Assembly (NCBI GenBank): GCA_045592785.1
Contig: JAZNVL010000045.1
Span: forward strand, 1-20,591
DNA length: 20,591 nt
DNA from: RGIG8244 sp045592785
GTDB lineage: Bacteria > Verrucomicrobiota > Lentisphaeria > Victivallales > UBA1829
Reading direction: 5' to 3'
Shown: piece after piece, positions 8,601 to 15,014 of the stretch
How positions within the stretch are numbered: the stretch's first letter is position 1
Layout: every line of letters starts with the position of its first letter
The notes under the pieces: generated by a model
The model's database searches: none
What the model saw: the letters and a program-made list of their open reading frames with translations, nothing else
Told to the model about the DNA's origin: nothing
Program-made: the position numbers and the translations under genes

Positions 8601-11600
8601 CAAATCGGGGAAGATGCTTATGTGGAAGCCGAAGAAGGTGCGGTGATCGACTTTACCGTGTCGGAACAGAGTCCGGATGACGATTATCTGATCAATGATC
8701 TTTCGCTGATCTACGGCTCACCGGATTATACGATCACAGTGTCCGGTTCCCAGTCTGCCGGGACTTACAAACTGGCGGCAGGGGTTGATGCCGATGATTT
8801 CGATACCGTACTCACCATTTACAATGAAAACGGTTCGTTTGGAGATCTTACGGTCAACGGCGATGACCTGCTTTACAATGACGTGCTGTATTCGCTGGAT
8901 CTGGAAAATGGCGATCTTACGCTGACCATCGGCGGTGAGATCGATGTCACTCCGCCGGATGCACCTTATGCGATACTGAGTCCCGATACGCCTACCAACA
9001 AGACCGTATTGGTTACGGTGTCGTACAGCAATGACTCTGTGGTCAAGCAATACAAAATCGGGAATAACGCATGGACCAATTACACAGGCGCGTTCTCTGT
9101 CTTTAACAACAATACCATTTATTTCCGTGCGGAAGATGCGGCAGGCAATGAAAGCACCAGTCAGATCGTTGTCTCCAATATCGACAAGATCGCGCCGGAT
9201 GCCCCGATCGCAGTGGTGAATCCCGATACGCCTACCAACAAGTATGTGACCGTAACTGTCACATACAGCAATGACTCTGTTGTCAAGCAGTATAAGAAAG
9301 GCAACAATGGTTTGTGGCATGATTATACGGGCTCATTTACCGTTTCCGCCAACAATACCATTTATTTCCGTGCGGAGGATGCGGCAGGCAATGAAAGCAC
9401 CAGTCAGATCGTTGTCTCCAATATCGATAAGACCGCGCCGGAAAAACCGGTTGTCGTGTTGAGTCCTTCCACTCCCACCAATCAGGACGTTACCGTTACG
9501 GTGACGTACAGCGATGACTCTGTGGTCCGGCAGTACAAGATCGGCAGTGGTTCATGGCAGGATTACAACACAGCATTCACGATCACTGCCAATACCACAC
9601 TTTATTTCCGTGCGGAAGACGCCGTCGGAAATGAATGTACCAGTCAGGTGGTCGTCTCCAATATCGATAAGATCGCACCGGATGCCCCGATCGCCCGTGC
9701 GGATATTACGAATATCACCAACCGGAACGTGACGGTTACTGCGATATTCAGTGATGATTCCGTTGTTCGTGAATACAGTCTGGATCACAAAAAGTGGCAG
9801 GCTTATACAACGGGCATCGTGTTTGAAACCAATGGTCTTGTTTACTTCCGCGGGGAAGATGCAGCCGGAAATCAATCCAAAGTCACCAGCTATGTGGTCA
9901 GCAACATCGACAAAGTCGCACCGGATGCCCCGGTCGTCAGAGCGGATGTGACGACATTGACCAATCAGGATGTGACACTCACTGCAACATACAGTCCGGA
10001 CAGTCTTGTGAAGGAATATTCCTTTGACAAGAAGACCTGGATGGCGTATACAGCGGGCGTTGTTCTTTCAACGAACGGGATGGCGTTCTTCCGCGGAACG
10101 GATGCGGCAGGCAATCATTCCGCCATCACCAGTTATGCCGTGACGAACATTGATAAAGTCGCGCCGGATGCCCCGGTGGCAAAAGCGAATATAACGACCG
10201 AGACCAGAGATGATGTGATCGTTACCGCCACGTTCAGCACTGACAGTGTCATCCGGGAATATTCTCTTGACGGTAAAAAATGGTTTGCCTATACGAAGGG
10301 GATCACCTTTGATTCCAACGGGACCGTATACTTCCGCGGGACGGATGCGGCAGGCAATGTTTCCGCAGTGACCCGGTATGATGTGACCAATATCGTGGAT
10401 ATCGTGTATCCGCCTTCCGATCTCAAAGTAACAGTGAACAAATACAAGTTGACGATGAGCTGGAGTAAGCTGGAAGTGGAAAAAGGACAGAAAGCCGCCT
10501 ATGTGGTCAGTGTCAACGGCAATACCGACGACAGCAAGTCCAACAAGTATACCCTTTCCAATTTGATGCCGGGATATTATGAATGTATGGTCAAAGGTAT
10601 CATTACGGAGAAAGGAAAAAAGAATATTACCACGGAATGGAGCGGCAGTGTTACCGCAACGGTGGCAGACGTCACACCTCCGAAAATGGGCAAAGTCAAG
10701 GGCGAGCAGAACGAATATGATCCTGACAGCGTGACTGTGACCTGGACTCCTGCGACCGACAACAATAACGATGAGATCTACGAATATGTCGTGACTTGTA
10801 ACGGACAGAGCAAAACGGTGAACGGCAACACGCTGTTCTGCACCTTTGATAATGTGACAGGAGACAAGGCAGTGATCACAGTAACGGCGTATGATACCGG
10901 ATTTGGCGGGACACCTCTTGCCAGTAAGCCCGGAAAGGCCACCGTTAAGATGAAAGACCTGATTGATCCGGATAAAGTCTGTGATGTCTCTCTGGATGTA
11001 CTGACCGCAAAATATCAGGCGACGTTCAGCTGGTCCGTTGCCGCAGATAACAGTGGCAAGAATGTGAAATATCAGATCCGGCTGGATGGCAATGACAGTA
11101 AGTATATCAATGCCTCCAAGAATACGGTTAAGATTTCCAACTTGAGTATCGGATGGCATACCGTGGAAGTCCGGGCGGTCGACAGCAATAAGAATGAAGG
11201 TGAATGGAGCGAGGCATATACCTTTGAAGTCAAGGATATGACGGCTCCGAAATCGGTCTCTGTCAAGGCAAAAGTCGCCGGAAATGATGTCACTCTCACC
11301 TGGAAGAAACCCAGTGATAATGTGGGCGTGACCGGGTACGTTCTGAAATACGGTCTGGCGGATGAAGATGTGGATGACTGGACGGTTATTGACGATCTTT
11401 CCGGCGATACATTGTCTTTCGGGATCGAAGATCTGGAAAAAGGAAAATACGGATTCCAGATGGTCGCATACGACGGAGAAAAGAATTACAGTTCATCCAA
11501 GTCCGGGAAGTTTGTGATCAAAACGGATCTGGTATCTGCTTCGGATTCCGCTTGCCTCGATCTCATGGCATGGCAGAATGATACGCTGACCGATGTTTAC

Positions 11601-11669
11601 AGTGCAGCTATCGACAGTATGCCGGGCGAGCAGGAAAAGAAAAATCCAATTTTTCTTCAGCTGGCCTGA
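5628..11669 (+). CDS. Giant AIDA-repeat / Ig-like / FN3 repeat protein
   Basis: A 2013-residue, probably extracellular, adhesin-like protein. Order: AIDA-type strand-loop-strand repeats (about 21-205, 418-572 and 712-991; motif YSGGxANxxxVxxGGxxxV), each block followed by a related linker module (290-384, 574-666, 1008-1103) with the core GTLTVNGDSLxYDD; a Pro-Asp-rich spacer (670-682); six Ig-like repeats of about 81 residues (1110-1590) with YFRAEDAAGN; about four FN3-like domains (1590-1967); and a tail of about 45 residues. AIDA repeats are known from autotransporter passengers that can be O-heptosylated. Here there is no N-terminal signal peptide (the protein begins MATYHVTKDQ) and no C-terminal barrel, so the tail may be a type I or other secretion signal. 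The start is the ATG at 5628, with AAGG 8 bases upstream. The first AIDA block appears more AT-rich than neighbouring genes. Surface location is inferred. Confidence 0.9.
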   Translation: MATYHVTKDQVSVSAYLGYDDAMYVYSGGIANKTEVGGGDLFVYSGGTANDVSNVLTGAVYISKGGVANNVYDDNYVAVYNGGEVNNIEITSWGDLDVSGGTVDNVYHNLGGISISDGGTVNSVVNYGGVSVNSGGTVNSAMIYSGGGVTVSSGGIANAVTITSAGDLDVYSGGVAENVSINSGGYFVVHSGGSASNINAENGGRLHLEVCEDTYWEGKHGGDSFEMKDAAVSGVAVNSNFQLIVREKGVASDISVNTGGYYHVNGIHRGELTIMEDCWDVVISEWGTLDFTVSDRTVNDNYLVNNMALISVRGTLAVTVAPDQEAGVYKLAQGAANYSNAKFAIGTDSTDFGTLTVNGDSLTYDDKIYTLSESNGNLTLTVDGTTPDLPDDGGHAVKVYSDGVLTRQANVITNAVIRENSEDRMEVLSGGLASNTIVRNDGTVVVVGDGTVRDIVVSNGGWLYVQGEEILPEDRDFYYYTLRAYASNVIIHDGGYGSFMGADVTDLVVSAGGEARVLGYTDVVTETIVGHLYDCEIKSGGLLTIGTSQELYGNIIFGGTIAVESYVDVYGDITFDLQERTGADGYIVDDISNLDCMEYTITVTADQANGVYKLAQGASGFDYNVSLWDGSDDYGTLTVNGDSLSYDDKTYTLSESNGNLTLTIANSVTPGPDPDPDPEPDVEGGAVTIYVGNVIVEQADTITGAEITGDDQNLMTVHSGGVANETTVAGFGQIEVYAGGAVNDTTVDADGIMDVYAGTINDTVINDGDVILSGGVANRTQINEGGWLDVSSGSIANSNTIHEGGELFVYEGGTANNNVVQSGGVIRNIGGNISHNTVSGGEIWLDCGVASDTIIRDGGWFEVNEDGFAYDTEIDAGGSMYIQAAGYAQDITVEAGGELRVFEDGTAIAVKENGGGVFVDPGADVTFTANTFRNVTLSEGDWATLHSGTIGIDTVVGLNCNMEVFSGGIASNTFVNGNLWIYDGGTHRGTLQIGEDAYVEAEEGAVIDFTVSEQSPDDDYLINDLSLIYGSPDYTITVSGSQSAGTYKLAAGVDADDFDTVLTIYNENGSFGDLTVNGDDLLYNDVLYSLDLENGDLTLTIGGEIDVTPPDAPYAILSPDTPTNKTVLVTVSYSNDSVVKQYKIGNNAWTNYTGAFSVFNNNTIYFRAEDAAGNESTSQIVVSNIDKIAPDAPIAVVNPDTPTNKYVTVTVTYSNDSVVKQYKKGNNGLWHDYTGSFTVSANNTIYFRAEDAAGNESTSQIVVSNIDKTAPEKPVVVLSPSTPTNQDVTVTVTYSDDSVVRQYKIGSGSWQDYNTAFTITANTTLYFRAEDAVGNECTSQVVVSNIDKIAPDAPIARADITNITNRNVTVTAIFSDDSVVREYSLDHKKWQAYTTGIVFETNGLVYFRGEDAAGNQSKVTSYVVSNIDKVAPDAPVVRADVTTLTNQDVTLTATYSPDSLVKEYSFDKKTWMAYTAGVVLSTNGMAFFRGTDAAGNHSAITSYAVTNIDKVAPDAPVAKANITTETRDDVIVTATFSTDSVIREYSLDGKKWFAYTKGITFDSNGTVYFRGTDAAGNVSAVTRYDVTNIVDIVYPPSDLKVTVNKYKLTMSWSKLEVEKGQKAAYVVSVNGNTDDSKSNKYTLSNLMPGYYECMVKGIITEKGKKNITTEWSGSVTATVADVTPPKMGKVKGEQNEYDPDSVTVTWTPATDNNNDEIYEYVVTCNGQSKTVNGNTLFCTFDNVTGDKAVITVTAYDTGFGGTPLASKPGKATVKMKDLIDPDKVCDVSLDVLTAKYQATFSWSVAADNSGKNVKYQIRLDGNDSKYINASKNTVKISNLSIGWHTVEVRAVDSNKNEGEWSEAYTFEVKDMTAPKSVSVKAKVAGNDVTLTWKKPSDNVGVTGYVLKYGLADEDVDDWTVIDDLSGDTLSFGIEDLEKGKYGFQMVAYDGEKNYSSSKSGKFVIKTDLVSASDSACLDLMAWQNDTLTDVYSAAIDSMPGEQEKKNPIFLQLA
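5688..6240 (+). repeat. AIDA-repeat block 1
   Basis: Successive units of about 18-20 codons with the pattern YSGGxAN...GG. The motif SGG recurs roughly every 20 residues. This block is richer in A+T and in GGT/GGA glycine codons than the later blocks. Confidence 0.8.
6880..7340 (+). repeat. AIDA-repeat block 2 (degenerate)
   Basis: Fewer and less regular units than in blocks 1 and 3. Recognisable pieces are MEVLSGGLASNTIV, VVSNGGWLYV, IIHDGGYGSFMGADV and LVVSAGGEARV. The block is interrupted by insertions such as the segment around residues 470-485. Confidence 0.65.
7760..8600 (+). repeat. AIDA-repeat block 3
   Basis: The longest block, with a dozen or so units. Examples are MTVHSGGVANETTV, IEVYAGGAVNDTTV, LFVYEGGTANNNVV and MYIQAAGYAQDITV. 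The units are regular in length and diverged in DNA sequence, which suggests old duplications under selection for the fold. Confidence 0.8.
8952..10400 (+). repeat. Six tandem Ig-like repeats (about 243 bp each)
   Basis: Each unit runs from PDAP or PEKP through VTVT.(Y/F)S.DSVV..Y, W..YT and YFR.(E/T)DAAGN to a VSNID/VTNID junction. Units 1 and 2 contain an almost identical 83-base block (9107-9189 and 9350-9432, two differences seen, offset 243 bases). Units 4-6 form a second, more diverged subgroup with the sequence YSxDxKxW. The pattern suggests stepwise tandem duplication with a recent event at the proximal end. Confidence 0.85.
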
Positions 11670-11726
11670 GTTTTGACTTGAAATATTCTCTTCGCATGGT
11701 ACAGTATTCCGAAAGGAGGCTGTATT
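11670..11726. promoter_or_regulatory. Short spacer before the EI24/CysZ-like gene
   Basis: These 57 bases hold TTGACT (11673-11678), which could serve as a -35 box, but no -10 lies at standard spacing; TACAGT at 11700 is about 21 bases away. No convincing terminator follows the giant gene, so read-through transcription into the next gene is possible. The strong ribosome site AAAGGAGG (11712-11719) belongs to the next gene. Confidence 0.3.
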
Positions 11727-12428
11727 ATGCTGAAGGAATATTATAAAGGTTTGTTATATGTGTCGGAGGGGATCCGGATTTTCTGTCAACGACCCGGACT
11801 CTGGTTTTATGCTCTGATTCCTTTTCTCTTCACCTGTATCATTTATGCACTTTTGACTTGGGGGGCAATCGGGGTGTGTCAATCATTTACCGCAGAAGTG
11901 GACTCCATCTTGCCGTCCTGGTTGGGGTGGGTAGGCGGATTCTTTATTTATACAGTCATATTTCTTTTGTTGCTGATCATGATTGCGATCACATCAGGGA
12001 CTGTATATGAAGTGATCGGCGGCGGATTTTTTGACCGTATGCTGCAAAAATTTGCGGGGCCGCCCCCGGCAGAACGGAAAATATCATACGGCATAGCTTT
12101 TTGTTTGCAGATGATATTGTTCGGTTTCAATACACTTCTGCTGTTTTTTGTCGGACTGATCCTTTGTGTTTCGATCCCATTCTTGGGCAGCGTTGTTGCG
12201 TTTTTTCTGATGGCATACCGGTTTGCTATTGCTTATCTTTCCTATACAGGATTATATACCGGTATGACATTCAAAGAGATCAAGCGGTTTGCCCGAAAAA
12301 ATCTTTCTGCTGTTCTCGGGTACGGATCCGGTGTGTTCCTGATCATGATGATCCCGATATTACCTGTTTTTCTTCTGCCGGGAGTTATCCTGGGTGGGTA
12401 CAAACTATACAGTAATTACAAATCGTAA
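11727..12428 (+). CDS. EI24/CysZ-family inner-membrane protein
   Basis: A 233-residue integral membrane protein with at least four hydrophobic segments (about 25-49, 66-92, 122-170 as a long or double span, and 195-225) and short charged loops. The N-terminal pattern (a YYKGLLYVSEGIRIFCQRPGLW lead-in, then a proline-containing first span) and the overall topology resemble the EI24 domain family, which includes the E. coli sulfate permease CysZ. Most members have no tested function, and nothing nearby suggests sulfate metabolism, so transport of sulfate is not claimed. The start is well supported by AAAGGAGG with 7 bases to the ATG. It may be transcribed with the giant gene upstream. Its last 13 bases overlap the 3' end of a convergent kinase gene. 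Confidence 0.75.
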   Translation: MLKEYYKGLLYVSEGIRIFCQRPGLWFYALIPFLFTCIIYALLTWGAIGVCQSFTAEVDSILPSWLGWVGGFFIYTVIFLLLLIMIAITSGTVYEVIGGGFFDRMLQKFAGPPPAERKISYGIAFCLQMILFGFNTLLLFFVGLILCVSIPFLGSVVAFFLMAYRFAIAYLSYTGLYTGMTFKEIKRFARKNLSAVLGYGSGVFLIMMIPILPVFLLPGVILGGYKLYSNYKS

Positions 12429-13321
12429 TAAAGGATCGCTTGATCTTTTTTCCATGCAATGGCAGCGGGGCGTTTCACCGGAAGGAGCATCAGTTCCCGG
12501 TGGAAGGAGTCCAGCCAGACCGCTTTCCCTTCTTCCGGAGAAACGGTTTCTGTCGTACAGTTTTCCGGTGTGAAGGGCAGGGGGGTATACCAGGATGAGT
12601 TCCGGATGTGGAACGTAACACCATCGATACATTCCGTGCGGCAGAATTTGGATTTGCCGGAAAGGATCTGTTTTTGTCTTGCATCCCATTTACTTGCGAC
12701 AAGAGACCGTCTGTCAGCAAGAAGTTTCTCCCAGGAAAGATCTCTGCCGGGTGCGACTTTCCGCAGAAGTTTCTCTCCTTCTTCTTGCTGCACAAAGGAG
12801 AGAAGGATCCCGCAATTCTGTTCCGCCGGATCCCGGAACGATTTCCGGATCCCGAAAGGGTCGATCAGAATCAATGAATCGGGATCGTTTTCTCTGCACA
12901 TGATGTTCCCCGCATGAAAATCCGGGTGGAGCAAATGATTTTCGTTCAACGACCGTAAAATATGGCAGAGAGAGCGGACGAACCGCTCCCGGTCTTCCGG
13001 GGATGCTTGTTCCCAGAACGCCACAGCCGGAATATGATCTTTGAGTTCCTGCGATACCAGAAAACTTTCCGGGAGTTCTTCGTGAAGTGCAACGTATTCA
13101 ATGCAGGGGATGTGATATTTTTTCAAAAGGAGTGCCGATTTGTATTCGGATCTGCTTTTTCTGCGTATCCGGGCAAGAAGACGTTTCCAGAATCCTTTGG
13201 GGGTATCGTGCTTGATATAATAGCACACGCCATCTTCATCCGTTACACGCCGGATGATGCGTGCCGGATTCTGTTTGACGATTTCGCCGGATGTAAGAAA
13301 AGAACGGTCATGAATATTCAT
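12416..13321 (-). CDS. LPS-kinase-like protein 2 (InaA/WaaP-type fold)
   Basis: A 301-residue protein-kinase-fold protein resembling the lipopolysaccharide kinase (Kdo/WaaP/InaA) family, which phosphorylates sugars of the LPS inner core at the cytoplasmic face. Visible motifs are a likely ATP-binding Lys37 (YYIKHD), the catalytic loop HPDFHAGN (132-139) with Asp134 and Asn139, and the metal-binding Asp154 in IDPFG, where Pro splits the usual DFG. The N-terminal half is rich in Arg/Lys, which suits a membrane-surface enzyme. The start is taken at the ATG at 13321, which forms an ATGA overlap with the preceding gene's stop; an upstream in-frame extension lies inside that gene. It is the last gene of the manA-argS-ftsAZ unit. 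The exact substrate is unknown, and an aminoglycoside-phosphotransferase-like small-molecule kinase is an alternative. Confidence 0.75.
   Translation of the reverse strand: MNIHDRSFLTSGEIVKQNPARIIRRVTDEDGVCYYIKHDTPKGFWKRLLARIRRKSRSEYKSALLLKKYHIPCIEYVALHEELPESFLVSQELKDHIPAVAFWEQASPEDRERFVRSLCHILRSLNENHLLHPDFHAGNIMCRENDPDSLILIDPFGIRKSFRDPAEQNCGILLSFVQQEEGEKLLRKVAPGRDLSWEKLLADRRSLVASKWDARQKQILSGKSKFCRTECIDGVTFHIRNSSWYTPLPFTPENCTTETVSPEEGKAVWLDSFHRELMLLPVKRPAAIAWKKDQAILYYDL
12430..12451 (+). terminator. Weak terminator after the EI24-like gene, inside the kinase 3' end
   Basis: AAAGGATC (12430-12437) and GATCTTTT (12442-12449) pair over 8 bp with one G-T wobble around the loop GCTT. TT and then CC follow. 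It begins 2 bases after the EI24-like stop codon and lies within the coding sequence for the last residues of the opposing kinase gene. The low G+C of the stem makes it modest. Confidence 0.4.
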
Positions 13322-14091
13322 GGACGTTTTCTCCGCAATCGTTTTTCCGCGAATGTAAGGATCGCTTCCGGTGTGGGATGATACAGTTCCGGCGCATATT
13401 TTTGGTATAGTTCCGTCAAACGTTTTGCCGTTGCATAATGATCCTGCCATTCTTCCGGGATCGCTGTCATTTTCATCCGGTACAGAAATGAAATGATACG
13501 GGATAGTTCTTCATCCACATTCTTCTGCGGGATCCCGTTCTCCCGGCGACGGACGGAGTCCAGATCCCATATCCCATATTGTGTACCATCCCAATAGAAA
13601 TTGACCAGTTTCAAGTCACCATGTTCCAGATTGTTCCGGTGAAGACGTGCGCAGAACTCTGCGGCTTTATCAAAAAATGTTTTCAGCAGTTCACCGGGTT
13701 TTTCTGAATCACGCAGCAACAGAGAAAATGCACAGATCCCCGGGATTGTATCGGTTGCAATATATCCGGCTTTCAGGAATCCGAACTTGCGATATTCTGC
13801 GGCAAGATAGACTTGCGGTGTAGGTATCCCGATCTCTTCGAGCCATATTGCAGCCTGTGCCGCCCGGAATACACGGGCTTTGCGGAAGATATACCGTAAC
13901 GTAAAACGGAGACTTTTATTGTTGTTGCGTTTGAGAAAGACCTCTTTCCCGCAGGGGAGCGTTACGAGCGCCGCGCAAGTCGTGGGGGAATCCTTGAGGA
14001 TCTTCCCGGACCGGAGCAGTTGTTCCAGGTCCGGTTCTTCCGGGAAATATGGTTTCCCCGCATCATAAATCTGACAAAAGAACTTGCTCAT
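13318..14091 (-). CDS. LPS-kinase-like protein 1 (Kdo/WaaP family)
   Basis: A 257-residue kinase-fold protein of the lipopolysaccharide kinase family. The features are an ATP-binding Lys54 in VFLKRN, a WLEEIGIPTPQVY segment typical of the family, the catalytic loop HGDLKLVN (157-164) with Asp159, Lys161 and Asn164, and a metal-binding DLD (176-178). Family members phosphorylate heptose or Kdo in the LPS core and so strengthen the outer membrane through divalent-cation bridges. Which sugar is used here cannot be told. The gene overlaps the M28 gene before it and the second kinase after it by 4 bases (ATGA) each, so translation should be coupled. The two kinases are clearly different in sequence and may act on different positions. 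Confidence 0.8.
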   Translation of the reverse strand: MSKFFCQIYDAGKPYFPEEPDLEQLLRSGKILKDSPTTCAALVTLPCGKEVFLKRNNNKSLRFTLRYIFRKARVFRAAQAAIWLEEIGIPTPQVYLAAEYRKFGFLKAGYIATDTIPGICAFSLLLRDSEKPGELLKTFFDKAAEFCARLHRNNLEHGDLKLVNFYWDGTQYGIWDLDSVRRRENGIPQKNVDEELSRIISFLYRMKMTAIPEEWQDHYATAKRLTELYQKYAPELYHPTPEAILTFAEKRLRRKRP

Positions 14092-15014
14092 AACGGGGCT
14101 CCTTCTGCTATATCCCAGATCATCCGGAATGCGAGGTCCGCGGCGATCTTCATGCTTCTGCCGGAGATTTTATCAATGGAGTCTTCCGAGGTATGCCAGT
14201 AGGAATTTTCCGGTCCGTAAGAAAAGTCGATCAGATCAATGGCAGGGATCCCCGCATCCTGAAACGGAACATGATCGTCCAGAATATTGCCTCTGTGATC
14301 GGTAATGTATTCTGTGAGCTGCAAGGTTTTTGCGGCATTTCTTGCGAGAGTTGCCATAGTCTTGCGCGTATCTTGCGAAAGCGTGATGCAAAGCTCTTTG
14401 TCACCGATCATATCCAGCAGGATCATCGCACGGCAGCGTTTGAGTTCGCCGCTTTTCCGCCAGTCAGCAACAAGTTTTCTGCTGCCGTGAAGCCCATCCA
14501 TTTTGCCGTAGGAATACCGACATTCCTCGCCATCGAAGAACACAAAACGGATCCCGACAGGTGGTGTGACTCCATGCAGTGATTTCATCATAGCCAGGAG
14601 TGCCGCGACACCGGAAGCTCCATCATTTGCGCCATCGAAAGAGTATCCTTCCGGGAAAAACTTTGTGTCGTAATGTGCGGCAATGACCACGAAATCTTTT
14701 GTTCTACCCGGGATCTCAGCGATCAGATTCCGGAATCGCACATTGCCGGTCACGGTCTTCTCTTCAAATTCATGAAGAGTTACAACGGCATCCGGATGGA
14801 CTTCTTTGCATTGGTCTGCGATCCATTCTGCTGCCTTTTCCGCACCGGATGAACCGGAATGACGTTTCCCGAGTTTTACATGTTCCTCCGCAAGCCGGAA
14901 CGCCAGGTTGCCGTCGATTTGCGGCGGGGGTGTATCGGGAGAACATGCGCAAATCATGATGAGTACAGAAAAAAGCACGATTGGAGCGAAACAACGACGA
15001 AACAACATCATCAT
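14088..15014 (-). CDS. M28-family lipoprotein, glutaminyl-cyclase-like
   Basis: A 308-residue zinc enzyme exported as a lipoprotein. The N-terminus has a hydrophobic signal (about 9-21) followed by ICAC with lipidation Cys24, then a Pro-rich spacer. Catalytic-site motifs are AAHYDT (His114), GANDGASG (Asp131, metal), FFDGEEC (Glu163 base, Glu164 metal), LLDMIGD (Asp201), ILDDHVPF (244-251) and YWHT (His274, metal). The DGLHGSR, DDHxPF and WHT set matches bacterial relatives of animal-type glutaminyl cyclases, which convert N-terminal Gln to pyroglutamate on exported proteins, better than it matches ordinary M28 aminopeptidases. The latter remains the alternative. It overlaps ftsZ and the first kinase by ATGA junctions. 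Three consecutive ATG codons (15014, 15011, 15008) leave the exact start uncertain by two residues. Confidence 0.85.
   Translation of the reverse strand: MMMLFRRCFAPIVLFSVLIMICACSPDTPPPQIDGNLAFRLAEEHVKLGKRHSGSSGAEKAAEWIADQCKEVHPDAVVTLHEFEEKTVTGNVRFRNLIAEIPGRTKDFVVIAAHYDTKFFPEGYSFDGANDGASGVAALLAMMKSLHGVTPPVGIRFVFFDGEECRYSYGKMDGLHGSRKLVADWRKSGELKRCRAMILLDMIGDKELCITLSQDTRKTMATLARNAAKTLQLTEYITDHRGNILDDHVPFQDAGIPAIDLIDFSYGPENSYWHTSEDSIDKISGRSMKIAADLAFRMIWDIAEGAPL

Noticed and set aside
13322..13450. 43-residue N-terminal extension of LPS-kinase-like protein 2
   Set aside because: It lies inside the upstream kinase gene. The ATG at 13321 forms the same ATGA junction as its neighbours.
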